DNA of 64,000 nucleotides from Chryseosolibacter sp964438975 (GCA_964438975.1 CAYTMU010000002.1:124001-188000); one strand, 5' to 3'. Positions 52,775-61,945 are shown, counted from the stretch's first letter. Notes: generated from the letters alone by a model not told the origin. A program made the numbers and translations.

Positions 52775-54049
52775 CTATCGCGCGGCAGATGGCGAACTGG
52801 TGCTGACTCCGCGCACGAGAACCTGCAGGGTTGACCGCGAATATTGCTCCAAGAGTACGCCCGGCCGACTCCGGTATGTTTCAAAGCTCTCCTTGTCGTA
52901 GTTCTTGACCGTTACGAGCGTAAGTCCCGTATTGTAGTACACTTCGAAGTCAGGTTTAAGCTTATCCAGCAATGCGCTCAGTTTGCTTTCCCTCAGGTCG
53001 AAACAAAACGAGAACGAGATCGCCGAGTTTTGCATGACGTTGATTCGAATGTGAAGCTCGGTGAGGATGGAAAAGACACGGCGAAGATGATCTTCGGTAA
53101 TAAAAGCGTAGTCGGTCACTTTGCATGACATCAGGCATTGATTTTCCTTGAAGACGATGAGCGGGGGGAGGTCAACAAGATGGCATTCATGGATCTTGGT
53201 ACCGGGCAACGAAGGATCCTCAAAACTTCTTACATACAACGGAATATTGTGCGTTGCAAGGGGCTTTATTGTTTTTGGATGTATTACGGAGGCACCGTAG
53301 TATGTCATCTCCGCCGCTTCATGAAAAGGAAGCTCCTCGAAAACCGTGGCTGTCGGCATTCTCTTCGGGTCCGCATTCATCACGCCGGGAACATCCTTCC
53401 ATATAGTAACCGAATCTGCACGCAGCGAGCTGGCGAAAATAGCCGCGGTAAAATCGGAACCGTCCCTGCCAAGTGTGGTGGTGCGACCATCCGTCGTTCT
53501 CCCGATGAACCCCTGCGTGACGACGAATTTCTGTTCCAGTGCCATACGGAGTGTCCGGATGTTGGTCTCAGTTAGTTCCCAGTTGACGCGAGCTTCTCGA
53601 AATGTTCCATCCGTCTGGATGAAGTCGCGAGCATCTATCCATTGACTGGGGAGGTTGTTTTCGGAGAGATAGTGGTGGAGGATCACGGACGACAGCAACT
53701 CGCCATGACTCACAACCTGGTCATAGACCTCGTCATAGCTATCTGTGTGGTTTAATCGGGAAAGCAAGTCACGGAATAGTACCTCTACTGCCTGGAAGGC
53801 TTCGTGTCCGGCCGGGAATAAGTCTTCCATAATCCTGGCGTGATACTGCTGCAGTGCGGTCAGTTCGGCGTGATAATCGCCGCCATCTCGAAACAGATTC
53901 AGGATATTCACCAACACGTTCGTCGTCTGGCCCATGGCTGATACCACGATCAGCACAGGTGTCTTGACATAAGGCAGGAGGATGGAGGCGACATTCCGGA
54001 TTCCCGCGGCATCCTTTACTGAGGCTCCGCCGAACTTAAAAACCCTCAT
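52775..54049 (-). CDS. Aspartate kinase (monofunctional)
   Basis: 424 residues. MRVFKFGGASVKDA at the start, VVSAMG, then the nucleotide-binding TTTLGRDGSDFTAAI segment and YYGASVIHPKTIKP identify an aspartokinase. Two ACT-like regulatory parts follow from about 295. It phosphorylates aspartate at the head of lysine, threonine and methionine synthesis. It is not fused to homoserine dehydrogenase. ACT-mediated feedback is likely but the effector cannot be told. It diverges from fbp over 48 bases. Confidence 0.93.
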   Translation of the reverse strand: MRVFKFGGASVKDAAGIRNVASILLPYVKTPVLIVVSAMGQTTNVLVNILNLFRDGGDYHAELTALQQYHARIMEDLFPAGHEAFQAVEVLFRDLLSRLNHTDSYDEVYDQVVSHGELLSSVILHHYLSENNLPSQWIDARDFIQTDGTFREARVNWELTETNIRTLRMALEQKFVVTQGFIGRTTDGRTTTLGRDGSDFTAAIFASSLRADSVTIWKDVPGVMNADPKRMPTATVFEELPFHEAAEMTYYGASVIHPKTIKPLATHNIPLYVRSFEDPSLPGTKIHECHLVDLPPLIVFKENQCLMSCKVTDYAFITEDHLRRVFSILTELHIRINVMQNSAISFSFCFDLRESKLSALLDKLKPDFEVYYNTGLTLVTVKNYDKESFETYRSRPGVLLEQYSRSTLQVLVRGVSTSSPSAAR

Positions 54050-54053
54050 TTGA

Positions 54054-54083
54054 TTGCACTAAAACGATTGCAGTTTAACTTTG
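54054..54083 (+). promoter_or_regulatory. Bacteroidota-type promoter for fbp
   Basis: TTG (54054-54056), 19 bases, TAACTTTG (54076-54083, full match). Expected transcription start lies about eight bases before the fbp ATG. Confidence 0.6.
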
Positions 54084-54097
54084 TGTGGCGTTAAGGT

Positions 54098-55117
54098 ATG
54101 CAAAGATCGTCTAATAAGACTTACACAACAATTGAAAGTTCGCGTATCGCACAGTCGATCGGTACGGCTCTGGACCGCTTCATCAAGAATAATCAGGACC
54201 AGTTTCCGTATGCCAGCGGTGAGCTCTCCCAGTTGCTGCGCGACATTGCGCTCGCATCAAAAGTCGTAAACAGGGAGGTCAACAAGGCGGGACTGATCGA
54301 TATTATGGGCGCTGCTGGCTCAGCGAACCTGACAGGAGATCAGCAACAGAAACTTGATGTGCTCGCGAATATCCGGTTTATAAGGGCGCTCGCGAGGGGA
54401 GGAGAAGTGTGTGCGCTGGTCTCCGAAGAATCGGAGTCCTGCGTCGATCTTAACAACCTCGGGAAGTATATCATTGCCATCGACCCGCTCGATGGAAGTT
54501 CAAACATCGACGTGAACGTTTCCATCGGGACGATCTTTTCGATTTACCGGCGGAAGTCACCGCCTGGCACTCCTGTAAACCTTGAGGATATCTTACAAAA
54601 GGGACAGGACCAGGTGGCTGCCGGCTATGTGCTATACGGTTCGTCGACCATGCTGGTATTTACCACGGGCCATGGCGTCAACGGTTTCACACATGAGGCA
54701 AGCCTGGGAGAATACTTCCTGTCACATCCCGATATGCATATTCCTGAGGATGGCTCAGTCTATTCCGTAAATGAAGGTCTGTCCAACTCCTTTGATGCTG
54801 GCATGAAGCGATATCTGCAATATTGCAAGGACTCAAACTACACCGCGCGGTATATCGGCTCCCTGGTGGCGGATTTCCATCGCAATTTGTTGAAAGGAGG
54901 TATATACATATACCCCGCGACATCACAGAATCCTAACGGGAAATTGCGTCTGATCTATGAATGCAACGCATTGGCATTGCTGGCCGAGCAGGCTGGCGGT
55001 ATGGCTACTGATGGACAACGCCGGATTCTTGAGATCGCGCCCGACAACCTGCACCAGCGAACACCGTTCTTTGTAGGGTCCAGGAGGATGGTGGAGAGGG
55101 TGAGTGGTGAGTGGTGA
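54098..55117 (+). CDS. fbp: Class I fructose-1,6-bisphosphatase
   Basis: 339 residues, full length. Metal- and substrate-binding DPLDGSSNIDVNVSIGTIF, LVSEESE, RYIGSLVADFHRNLLKGGIYIYPA and ALLAEQAGGMATDG are present. It removes the 1-phosphate in gluconeogenesis. It is a stand-alone gene; its stop codon lies inside a repeated GTGAGTG hairpin shared with the convergent gene. Confidence 0.96.
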   Translation: MQRSSNKTYTTIESSRIAQSIGTALDRFIKNNQDQFPYASGELSQLLRDIALASKVVNREVNKAGLIDIMGAAGSANLTGDQQQKLDVLANIRFIRALARGGEVCALVSEESESCVDLNNLGKYIIAIDPLDGSSNIDVNVSIGTIFSIYRRKSPPGTPVNLEDILQKGQDQVAAGYVLYGSSTMLVFTTGHGVNGFTHEASLGEYFLSHPDMHIPEDGSVYSVNEGLSNSFDAGMKRYLQYCKDSNYTARYIGSLVADFHRNLLKGGIYIYPATSQNPNGKLRLIYECNALALLAEQAGGMATDGQRRILEIAPDNLHQRTPFFVGSRRMVERVSGEW

Positions 55118-55139
55118 GTACTCACTACTCACTACTCAC
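55100..55139. repeat. Self-complementary GTGAGTG iteration at a convergent gene end
   Basis: Positions 55100-55119 hold three tandem units of GTGAGT(G); 55120-55139 hold the complementary series. In RNA all 20 positions pair, two of them as G-U, with no spacer before the turn. Both convergent stop codons (55115-55117 and 55125-55127) lie inside it. It may be a bidirectional terminator or 3' stabiliser. Confidence 0.55.
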
Positions 55140-55532
55140 TTCGAGAGCTTCCGGCGCATATTTCCGTATCATGCCATACCATTTTACGAGCTTCTTGATA
55201 TCGGAAGTGTAGACGCGATTTTCGTCGTACTCGGGGAGTACGGCTTTCATGAAGGACTTTAACTCGGCGCCCTCGGAGTTACCGTCTACGCCGGGGTCAT
55301 CGCCAAAATCCGCCTGGATCTTCTTGAGAACGTCCTCCAGTGGTATGTTGCCTTCCTTGGTGGTTGTGTAGATAGAGATTTCGTTGAGCAACGACAATCG
55401 ATGATTGCTGGTCGCAACCATTTTCGTTTTGGCATCGTCGAGTGACTCAAGGATGACCCCGGATTTTGTAGGAGCCAGAACTTTGAACAACCCTCCTTTT
55501 CCTGATACAGTGGCGATGTCAGCTATTGTCAT
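55125..55532 (-). CDS. DUF5606 protein
   Basis: 135 residues from ATG 55532 (MTIADIATVSGKGGLFKVL). The N-terminal 50 residues (IADIATVSGKGGLFKVLAPTKSGVILESLD) are the DUF5606 unit, a small beta domain, followed by a helical C-terminal section. The family is restricted largely to Bacteroidota and has no known function. It lies 22 bases downstream of engB and may be co-transcribed. The C-terminal tail EVSSE is encoded by the repeat at 55120-55139. Confidence 0.85.
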   Translation of the reverse strand: MTIADIATVSGKGGLFKVLAPTKSGVILESLDDAKTKMVATSNHRLSLLNEISIYTTTKEGNIPLEDVLKKIQADFGDDPGVDGNSEGAELKSFMKAVLPEYDENRVYTSDIKKLVKWYGMIRKYAPEALEVSSE

Positions 55533-55554
55533 AGTATATGGTTCGCGGGTAAAA

Positions 55555-56154
55555 CTAAGCAATTTGCGTCAATGCGTCCTCGATAAATGACAGAAGATCG
55601 TCACGCCCGGTCTTTTCCGTCGCAGACGTGATGAACAGTGGCGGAAGCTCGGACCATGTCTTAAGCAACGTCGAGCGATAGACTGCCAGGTTTTTGTTGA
55701 GTTGGTTCTTTGTGAGCTTGTCAGCCTTTGTGAATACCAGCGCGATCGGAATCTGCTTCTCGCCGCTCCACTGGATAAATGCGAGGTCGATCTTCTGCGG
55801 TTCCAGGCGTGCGTCTACCAGGATGAAGAGACAATGAAGGCTTTCGCGTCGCAGAACATAGTTTTCGATTATGGTACCGAAGCCTGCCCGTTTTTCTTTG
55901 CTAACCCGTGCATAGCCATAACCTGGAAGGTCGACCATGTACCATTCCCCGTTGATTATGAAATGATTGATTGTTTGGGTCTTGCCAGGGGTGCCAGACG
56001 TCTTGGCCAGGTTCTTCCGACTCACCAGCATGTTAAGCAAGGATGACTTTCCTACGTTGGATCGCCCGATGAAAGCAAATTCGGGCTTTCCCGGTGCCGG
56101 ACATTTCAGCACGTCAGTCACACTTGAAACGAATTCTGCTTCTTTGATCTCCAT
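55555..56154 (-). CDS. engB: Ribosome biogenesis GTP-binding protein EngB/YsxC
   Basis: 199 residues. P-loop GRSNVGKSSLLN, G2/G3 (PGKTQTINHF, DLPGYGYA) and G4 (TKADK) are all present, as are the family's short N-terminal extension and helix. It is required for assembly of the 50S subunit. It is first of a two-gene unit with the DUF5606 gene. A candidate promoter TAATTTTG lies at 56181-56188. Confidence 0.95.
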   Translation of the reverse strand: MEIKEAEFVSSVTDVLKCPAPGKPEFAFIGRSNVGKSSLLNMLVSRKNLAKTSGTPGKTQTINHFIINGEWYMVDLPGYGYARVSKEKRAGFGTIIENYVLRRESLHCLFILVDARLEPQKIDLAFIQWSGEKQIPIALVFTKADKLTKNQLNKNLAVYRSTLLKTWSELPPLFITSATEKTGRDDLLSFIEDALTQIA

Positions 56155-56180
56155 AAGAATACGAACCTGATATTCGGGTC

Positions 56181-56188
56181 CAAAATTA
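56181..56188 (-). promoter_or_regulatory. Candidate promoter for engB
   Basis: The minus strand reads TAATTTTG, matching TAnnTTTG, about 27 bases before the engB start. The rest of the 152-base gap to 56306 holds an AT-rich imperfect inverted repeat (CAATTTT at 56242-56248 with AAAATTG at 56275-56281). Confidence 0.45.
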
Positions 56189-56306
56189 CAATATGTAAGG
56201 TTAGGGGTCTACCTGATTTTTTTAATTGTAGGCAAATCGCCCAATTTTCATATATTAGCATCTGGTATATAGTAAAAATTGCCCCATTACTAATTTTTTT
56301 CCAGAG

Positions 56307-58379
56307 ATGTCCAGTATCCGCTGTGTACTGATTTTTTTGACCAGTCTCTTGTTTACAACCGCCGTCATTGCTCAGCAAGACCCCAAGCAAACTGCGCGAG
56401 ACTATGTGCAGGTGGCGGAAGAGATGATGGCGGGCTCACAAGCGTTGGACGATGTTCGCGGACTGATGGTCCTGGCGGCGGACCTCGATACAACCTTTAT
56501 CAAGGCGAACTACGATGCTGGTTACCTGCACCTGCTGACCATCGGGAAGGAGTTGGCCGTAAAGTATTTCCTGCGTGTCTATCGACAGAATCCAGACTAC
56601 CGGTTCGACCTCGAGTACTGGATCGGCAAAAGCTATCAGTACGGACTGGACTTCGACAACGCGATGAAGTTCTATAACAGCTACAAGAGCAAGCTCCTTG
56701 CGAAATCAAATTATCAGGGTGCTGATAAGATCCCAATGGAGGTCGTCGATAAAAGTATTGTCGAGTGTATAAACGGAAAGGAGTTCGTCGCTAACCCGGG
56801 CAATTTCTCCATTGTCAATATCGGTCGGGAGATTAACTCGGAATTCGAAGACTACGCTCCGGTACTCAACGAGGAGGAGGATGAGATCATTTTCACCACT
56901 CGCCGCCGCGATGGCAACCTGAACCAGAACGTTGCGGACGACAATAAGCCCTACGAAGATATCTTTATTTCGCGCAAGGCAGGCAATGTGTGGAGTTACG
57001 CCACTAACATCGGTGACAAGGTGAATACTTCATACCATGATTCTAACCTTGCACTCTCTGCAGACGGAAAGACACTCTATATTCTAAAAGACGAGGGAGG
57101 CGGAGATATTTACTATTGCACGCAAATGTCGGATGGCAGCTGGGGTGCGCCAGTACCTCTGCCGGGGATCATCAATTCTTCGTTCGAAGAGAAATCCATT
57201 ACGATTTCAAAAGACGGCAAGACCCTGTATTTCTCTAGCAACCGTCCCGGTGGATTAGGAGGAACGGATCTGTATCGCGCGACAAAAGATGCCAAAGGAC
57301 AGTGGGGGAATGTCAAGAACCTGGGGCCGAAGATCAACACACCCTTTGACGAAGAAGGGCCATTCATTGACTACGATATGGTGACACTGTATTTCAGTAG
57401 CAAGGGGCACAAGAACATGGGGAGTTATGATATCTTCCGCTCAGTGTATGATCCTGTGAAGAATGATTGGAGTGAGCCGGAGAACCTCGGTTATCCGATC
57501 AACACCCCCGACGACGATATCTTCTACATCACTTCCGCCGATGGAAAACGGGCCTACTACTCTTCCGTGCGTGAAGATGGCCTCGGTTATACTGACATCT
57601 ACGTCATCACGACGCCAGAAGGACTGGAAGAACCTGAACCGACGCCGGTGATCGTCGAAGAGACGCCCGAGCCAACAGAACCCAAGGAACCCCAGGAAGC
57701 GACGGTAGCTGAAACAAGACCTGAGCAACCTAAGCAGAAAGAACCGGTAAAACCATTGCGCTACATTGTGCGCACCGTGGATGCTGAGACCAAGGCGCCT
57801 GTCGCCGTGAAAGTGAGCCTGAAAGGATTGAACGACAACGTCATTGTCGGTTCAACAGCGCTGGAAAATGGGGTTTACGAATTCCGCGTCACCAGCGCGA
57901 CCCCGAAAGACTATCGCTTGTCCGTAGAGAAGGAGGGGTATGCTTTCATCAATCAGAATGTCCACATCCGCGGTGCGGGGACAAGCGAGGAGAGCATGAA
58001 TCGAACGGTGGAGCTTCGCCGTCTTAATGTCGGAACCCGTTCCGTATTGAGGAACATCTATTTCGACTACGATCGGGCAACCTTCAGGACGGAATCGTAT
58101 AACGAACTGAATAAACTGGAGACGATGCTACGGCAGAATCCGAGTATCTTCGTAGAGATATCCGGACACACCGACAACTTTGGTCATTGGCAATACAACA
58201 GGACGTTGTCTCAGAAACGCGCTGAAGCTGTCAAAGACTTTCTCACCAAGAAGGGCATTGACCCCAGAAGGATAAAGGCCGTCGGCTACGGAGAGAGCCG
58301 TCCGTTAGCCTCTAACGACGATGAGAAGGATGGCCGCGAGCTCAATCGCAGGGTTGAGTTCCGGGTACTCCAAAAGTAA
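56307..58379 (+). CDS. PorE-like T9SS-associated protein (TPR, PD40, CRD, OmpA)
   Basis: 690 residues with a signal peptide (ends near AVIAQQ). Domains in order: TPR-like helices (about 25-150), a PD40/WD40-like beta propeller (about 170-440, with repeated GKTLYFSS-like and DIF/DIY strands), a Pro/Glu-rich linker (about 445-480), a carboxypeptidase-regulatory-like domain (about 482-575) and an OmpA-C peptidoglycan-binding domain (about 580-690, ISGHTDNFG, NRRVEF). This order matches PorE, a periplasmic T9SS component that may link the secretion ring to peptidoglycan. It lies two genes from porT, supporting this. Close paralogues with the same layout exist, so orthology is not certain. Confidence 0.82.
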   Translation: MSSIRCVLIFLTSLLFTTAVIAQQDPKQTARDYVQVAEEMMAGSQALDDVRGLMVLAADLDTTFIKANYDAGYLHLLTIGKELAVKYFLRVYRQNPDYRFDLEYWIGKSYQYGLDFDNAMKFYNSYKSKLLAKSNYQGADKIPMEVVDKSIVECINGKEFVANPGNFSIVNIGREINSEFEDYAPVLNEEEDEIIFTTRRRDGNLNQNVADDNKPYEDIFISRKAGNVWSYATNIGDKVNTSYHDSNLALSADGKTLYILKDEGGGDIYYCTQMSDGSWGAPVPLPGIINSSFEEKSITISKDGKTLYFSSNRPGGLGGTDLYRATKDAKGQWGNVKNLGPKINTPFDEEGPFIDYDMVTLYFSSKGHKNMGSYDIFRSVYDPVKNDWSEPENLGYPINTPDDDIFYITSADGKRAYYSSVREDGLGYTDIYVITTPEGLEEPEPTPVIVEETPEPTEPKEPQEATVAETRPEQPKQKEPVKPLRYIVRTVDAETKAPVAVKVSLKGLNDNVIVGSTALENGVYEFRVTSATPKDYRLSVEKEGYAFINQNVHIRGAGTSEESMNRTVELRRLNVGTRSVLRNIYFDYDRATFRTESYNELNKLETMLRQNPSIFVEISGHTDNFGHWQYNRTLSQKRAEAVKDFLTKKGIDPRRIKAVGYGESRPLASNDDEKDGRELNRRVEFRVLQK

Positions 58380-58431
58380 TTTCATTCCTATTTCTAAACG
58401 TCCTACTTTCGGACCTGTTATACGGGATCCT

Positions 58432-59154
58432 ATGGCTGTTTTACCCTACAAGGAGGAGAATGCTGGCAAGAAGGAGCAGATCGCAAAGATGTTCAACAAC
58501 ATCTCCTATCGCTACGACTTCCTCAACCATCTTCTCAGCCTTGGTATTGACCGGATCTGGCGCAAGACCGCAATCCGCCTTCTCAGAGAGAGGCGGCCGC
58601 AGCATATGCTCGACGTTGCCACCGGCACTGGCGACTTTGCGATCCAGGCGATGACGCTGAATCCACAGCGGATCACCGGGGTCGATATTTCGGAAGGAAT
58701 GCTGAAAGTGGGACGGGAGAAAATCGAAAAGCTCAAGCTGAGCGATACCATAAAGCTTCAGCAGGGAGATTCTGAGAACCTTCAGTTCCCGGACAATACA
58801 TTTGATGCCGCAACCGTTGGATTTGGAGTGCGGAATTTTGAAGATCTCGAGAAAGGATTGGCTGAAATACTGCGCGTACTGAAGCCTGGGGCAATGCTGG
58901 TAGTGCTGGAATTCTCACGACCGCGAAGATTTCCTATGCGGGAGCTATATAATTTCTACTTTAGAAACATATTACCGGCTTTAGGTCGTTTGATCTCGAA
59001 AGACAGTTCTGCTTACACCTACCTTCCCGAATCGGTGGAGGCATTTCCTGACGGTACGGATTTTGAAAATATACTGAAGAAAGTCGGATTTAAAGAGACT
59101 GCATGCAAACCGCTAACTTTTGGAATAAGCTCTATCTACACGGCCCAAAAATAA
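58432..59154 (+). CDS. ubiE: Demethylmenaquinone/2-polyprenyl-quinol methyltransferase
   Basis: 240 residues from ATG 58432 (MAVLPYKEENAGKKEQIAKMFNNIS); the frame is open upstream but only inside the previous gene. SAM-binding LDVATGTGDFAIQA, then GVDISEGML, and the UbiE/MenG C-terminal FPMRELYNFYFRNILPALGRLIS. It makes menaquinone from demethylmenaquinone, the quinone that Complex I here probably reduces. Its end overlaps porT by 52 bases in another frame. Confidence 0.94.
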   Translation: MAVLPYKEENAGKKEQIAKMFNNISYRYDFLNHLLSLGIDRIWRKTAIRLLRERRPQHMLDVATGTGDFAIQAMTLNPQRITGVDISEGMLKVGREKIEKLKLSDTIKLQQGDSENLQFPDNTFDAATVGFGVRNFEDLEKGLAEILRVLKPGAMLVVLEFSRPRRFPMRELYNFYFRNILPALGRLISKDSSAYTYLPESVEAFPDGTDFENILKKVGFKETACKPLTFGISSIYTAQK

Positions 59155-59855
59155 TTGCGCTCGCCCTTGTACTCTTGTTCTCTGGCACAAGTGAGGACTC
59201 TTTTGCTCAGTATCGGAAGCGGTGGGTGAATCAAAACAACCCGAATTACGACGCCCGTAAGATCAGCTATGGGTTCCTGATCGGGCTACACTCTACGGCT
59301 TATCAGATTGAATACGCCGATAAGTTCGTTACCCCGGCGTTGGACACTGTCTATGCGATTGAGCCCGGATGGTCAGCGGGATTTTCCCTCGGGTTCATTG
59401 TCAATTATCGCCTTACAGATCTCGTCGACATCAGGATAACACCTAAGGTCGCGTTTTACGAGCATACCCTGCGTTACCGTTACACCGGTGAGCAACCCAC
59501 AGAAGAAAAGCTTATCGAGACCACAATGGTAGAGCTTCCCTTACTCCTCAAATACAAATCCGAGCGAAGGGGTAATGTCCGAATGTATATGGTTGGGGGT
59601 GTCAAACCTGGTCTGGAGGCATCGGGAAAAAAGAAGGTTGAGAACCGGTCGAACAATCTGGGGATCACTGACCTGAATCTCAGTCTCGAAGCCGGATTTG
59701 GTTTTGATCTGTACTACCCGCTCTTCAAGTTCTCCCCCGAACTCAGGTTCTCGCGCGGCATTGTCGACATTCTTGAAAATACAACAAATGTGTATGGCCA
59801 GCCCCTCAGGCGGGTTAATACCAACACGATCACCTTATATCTCCTGTTCCAGTAA
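59103..59855 (+). CDS. porT: PorT-family type IX secretion protein
   Basis: 250 residues. The N terminus is hydrophobic (residues 13-32, ending FAQ) and the remainder is a strand-rich outer-membrane-like domain with YNARKISYGFLIGLHSTAYQI and a terminal GQPLRRVNTNTITLYLLFQ. These fit PorT, an outer-membrane protein needed for type IX secretion. Start overlap with ubiE is 52 bases, a known ubiE-porT arrangement in Bacteroidota. The next gene starts on the last base of its stop (TAATG). Confidence 0.88.
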   Translation: MQTANFWNKLYLHGPKIIALALVLLFSGTSEDSFAQYRKRWVNQNNPNYDARKISYGFLIGLHSTAYQIEYADKFVTPALDTVYAIEPGWSAGFSLGFIVNYRLTDLVDIRITPKVAFYEHTLRYRYTGEQPTEEKLIETTMVELPLLLKYKSERRGNVRMYMVGGVKPGLEASGKKKVENRSNNLGITDLNLSLEAGFGFDLYYPLFKFSPELRFSRGIVDILENTTNVYGQPLRRVNTNTITLYLLFQ

Positions 59856-60613
59856 TGGCACATCGAACTGTATTGATCACGGGGGCAACTTCTGGTATCG
59901 GGGAAGCCACTGCTCGGTTACTCGCCACGAGCGGGTACAAGCTCATTCTCTGTGGCCGTCGTCGCGAAAGACTGGAGTCGTTGCAGTCAGAGTTAGCCAG
60001 GGTAACGAAGGTCACGACGCTTTCCTTTGACGTTCGTGACCGGGATGCTGTGACGGAGGCGATTCATTCGCTGACAGACGAATGGAAACAGGTTGATGTG
60101 CTCATCAATAACGCGGGGAATGCCCATGGCCTGGATCCGGTGCACGCTGCAAATGTCGACGACTGGGACGCGATGATCGATATCAATGTGAAGGGTTTGC
60201 TCTATGTGTCGCGCGAGATCATGCCCGGCATGACTGAGCGAAAGTCCGGACATATTATCAATATCGGCTCCATTGCGGGCAAAGAGGTGTACCCCAACGG
60301 GAGCGTTTACTGTGCCAGCAAGGCGGCTGTCGATTCGATCACACAGGGCATGCGGATCGACCTCAATCCGTTCGGTATCAAGGTTACGGGTATCCATCCC
60401 GGTATGGTGGAGACTGAGTTCTCCCTGGTTCGTTTCAAGGGCGACGCGAGAAAAGCTTCTACTGTCTACACGGGAGTGACGCCACTGGCAGCTGCTGATA
60501 TCGCAGACATTATCCATTACGTGCTATCCGTGCCAGACCACGTTGTGATTGCCGACCTGGTCGTATTTCCGAAGGCACAGGCCAGCGCAACGACGGTGCG
60601 CCGGGAAGATTAG
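59855..60613 (+). CDS. Short-chain dehydrogenase/reductase
   Basis: 252 residues. Classical SDR: TGATSGIGEATA at the N terminus, NNAG at about 85, and catalytic Ser-Tyr-Lys with YCASKAAV. Near-relatives include YdfG-type serine/3-hydroxy acid dehydrogenases, and that activity is the best guess. NADP preference is suggested by an Arg-rich loop (GRRRERL) after the second strand. It is coupled to porT by a one-base overlap; its stop is three bases from the convergent gene. Confidence 0.92.
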   Translation: MAHRTVLITGATSGIGEATARLLATSGYKLILCGRRRERLESLQSELARVTKVTTLSFDVRDRDAVTEAIHSLTDEWKQVDVLINNAGNAHGLDPVHAANVDDWDAMIDINVKGLLYVSREIMPGMTERKSGHIINIGSIAGKEVYPNGSVYCASKAAVDSITQGMRIDLNPFGIKVTGIHPGMVETEFSLVRFKGDARKASTVYTGVTPLAAADIADIIHYVLSVPDHVVIADLVVFPKAQASATTVRRED

Positions 60614-60616
60614 ATG

Positions 60617-61030
60617 TTACCGTTTGAATCCTAAAGCGCTGCCGCCGCATCCACTGTCTTCGTCGAATGTATACTGAATGTAGTAGATGCCAGTCGCGTT
60701 ACAGGGATAGGCAATGGCATTGATGTACCGGTCTTCAACCTTATTGGAAGCCACGACATTCCGTTGCGCATCGTAAAGTGTGACGACGATCCCGTCCGGG
60801 TTCTGATCCGGCGCGCAAACATTGATCATGTACTGAGTGCCTTTCGTGAAGACGTATGAGTATTCAACGTACGACTTGCCTGCTGTCTCGACTTTATAGC
60901 TTTTGAGAAAATTAAATCCTGATGCCAGTTTTGGGATACATTGAGTGCTGAGCGTCTCCGCGTTGCACTGCGCGTACGCCGCGGATCCGGTAAAGGAAAT
61001 CCAAATAACAAAGGCGAATAACTGTTTCAT
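60617..61030 (-). CDS. Small secreted cysteine-containing protein, function unknown
   Basis: 137 residues with a signal peptide (MKQLFAFVIWISFTGSAAYAQ). The mature part has six cysteines and a strand-rich pattern (YSYVFTKGTQYMINVCAP, VVTLYDAQRNVVAS, GIYYIQYTF), suggesting a small beta-sandwich stabilised by disulphides, probably in the periplasm. No family recognised. It is downstream of the lipoprotein gene by 20 bases. Confidence 0.65.
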   Translation of the reverse strand: MKQLFAFVIWISFTGSAAYAQCNAETLSTQCIPKLASGFNFLKSYKVETAGKSYVEYSYVFTKGTQYMINVCAPDQNPDGIVVTLYDAQRNVVASNKVEDRYINAIAYPCNATGIYYIQYTFDEDSGCGGSALGFKR

Positions 61031-61050
61031 AACGCTGTGGAGGATGGGTC

Positions 61051-61941
61051 TTAGCTAATAATTTTGTTCCGAATGTTCTGAGTGGTCGATCTGATGGTTT
61101 CGATATCCGCTTGAGTTATTTCTACTGTGCTGGAACTGTTGTCCTTGACCACCATGACGCCGTCGATGACTTCGTACGTCGACGGTCTGTACGTTGTCGT
61201 GATGGTGACGCGGTCAAATGCGCTCTTCAACTCCTCCAGGTCAGTCTGAAGGGCCGCGAGGTTGTCGTCGGTGTAGAAGGACAGAAGGTGGAGGATGTTG
61301 TCCAATATGATCTTTTGAGTGCCTATCGTCTCCTGTAACTGCACGTTATCCGGATTGGTTCTGGCCACCTCGCAGGTGATGTGGAGTGCTTCCAACCAGC
61401 CACCTGTGAGAAGAAGAACGCTCAGATGAGATCGTTTCTCGCTCTGCAGGTATTGATTGATAGAGTTGAAGTTCTGTGTGGTGATCAACAGGAGCGAGTC
61501 GAGATCGTTGCTGTTGGATACCAGCCGGCTGATGGTCTCCATTTCGAAAAACTGGCCAATGTTCAACTCATTTGCCAGGTTCCGGATAGTGGACATATAC
61601 CGCACCCCGTCCTGGGTCTGTTCGTAAATATTGGTATATCCGAGATCTGTTCCATAGATACCCAGGTTGAGCGCTCGTTTGAAATTCGTGTTGTATCGCG
61701 AGCTGTTATCGGGTGAATTGAGAAATCCGGAGCTGTACTTCCGCCCGGATTCCTTGAGCATGACCGAGATCTCAAGCGGACTTGGGATTCGATTAAGAAT
61801 CTCATTCACCTCTCCGGACATCACCTCCGGTTCGAGGTTGGCATTCTCAAGGGCTTCTGCAAAGGCCTGGTCTTCCGATTTGTTACCAGTACCGCAAGCT
61901 GTGAACAGGAAAAGAAATAACCCGGCGACTAGAATCCTCAT
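61051..61941 (-). CDS. Lipoprotein of unknown function
   Basis: 296 residues. N-terminal lipobox FTAC|G at residues 13-17 after a hydrophobic helix indicates lipid anchoring. The mature part is mostly helical with NDLDSLLLI, SVLLLTGGWLEALHI and long amphipathic segments, but I recognise no domain. It sits between the ABC transporter gene and the small secreted gene on the same strand, 58 bases from the former. Confidence 0.7.
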   Translation of the reverse strand: MRILVAGLFLFLFTACGTGNKSEDQAFAEALENANLEPEVMSGEVNEILNRIPSPLEISVMLKESGRKYSSGFLNSPDNSSRYNTNFKRALNLGIYGTDLGYTNIYEQTQDGVRYMSTIRNLANELNIGQFFEMETISRLVSNSNDLDSLLLITTQNFNSINQYLQSEKRSHLSVLLLTGGWLEALHITCEVARTNPDNVQLQETIGTQKIILDNILHLLSFYTDDNLAALQTDLEELKSAFDRVTITTTYRPSTYEVIDGVMVVKDNSSSTVEITQADIETIRSTTQNIRNKIIS

Positions 61942-61945
61942 ATGA

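Noticed and set aside
55100..55139. CRISPR-like repeats
   Set aside because: Units are 7 bases and directly adjacent with no spacers; it is a hairpin, not an array.
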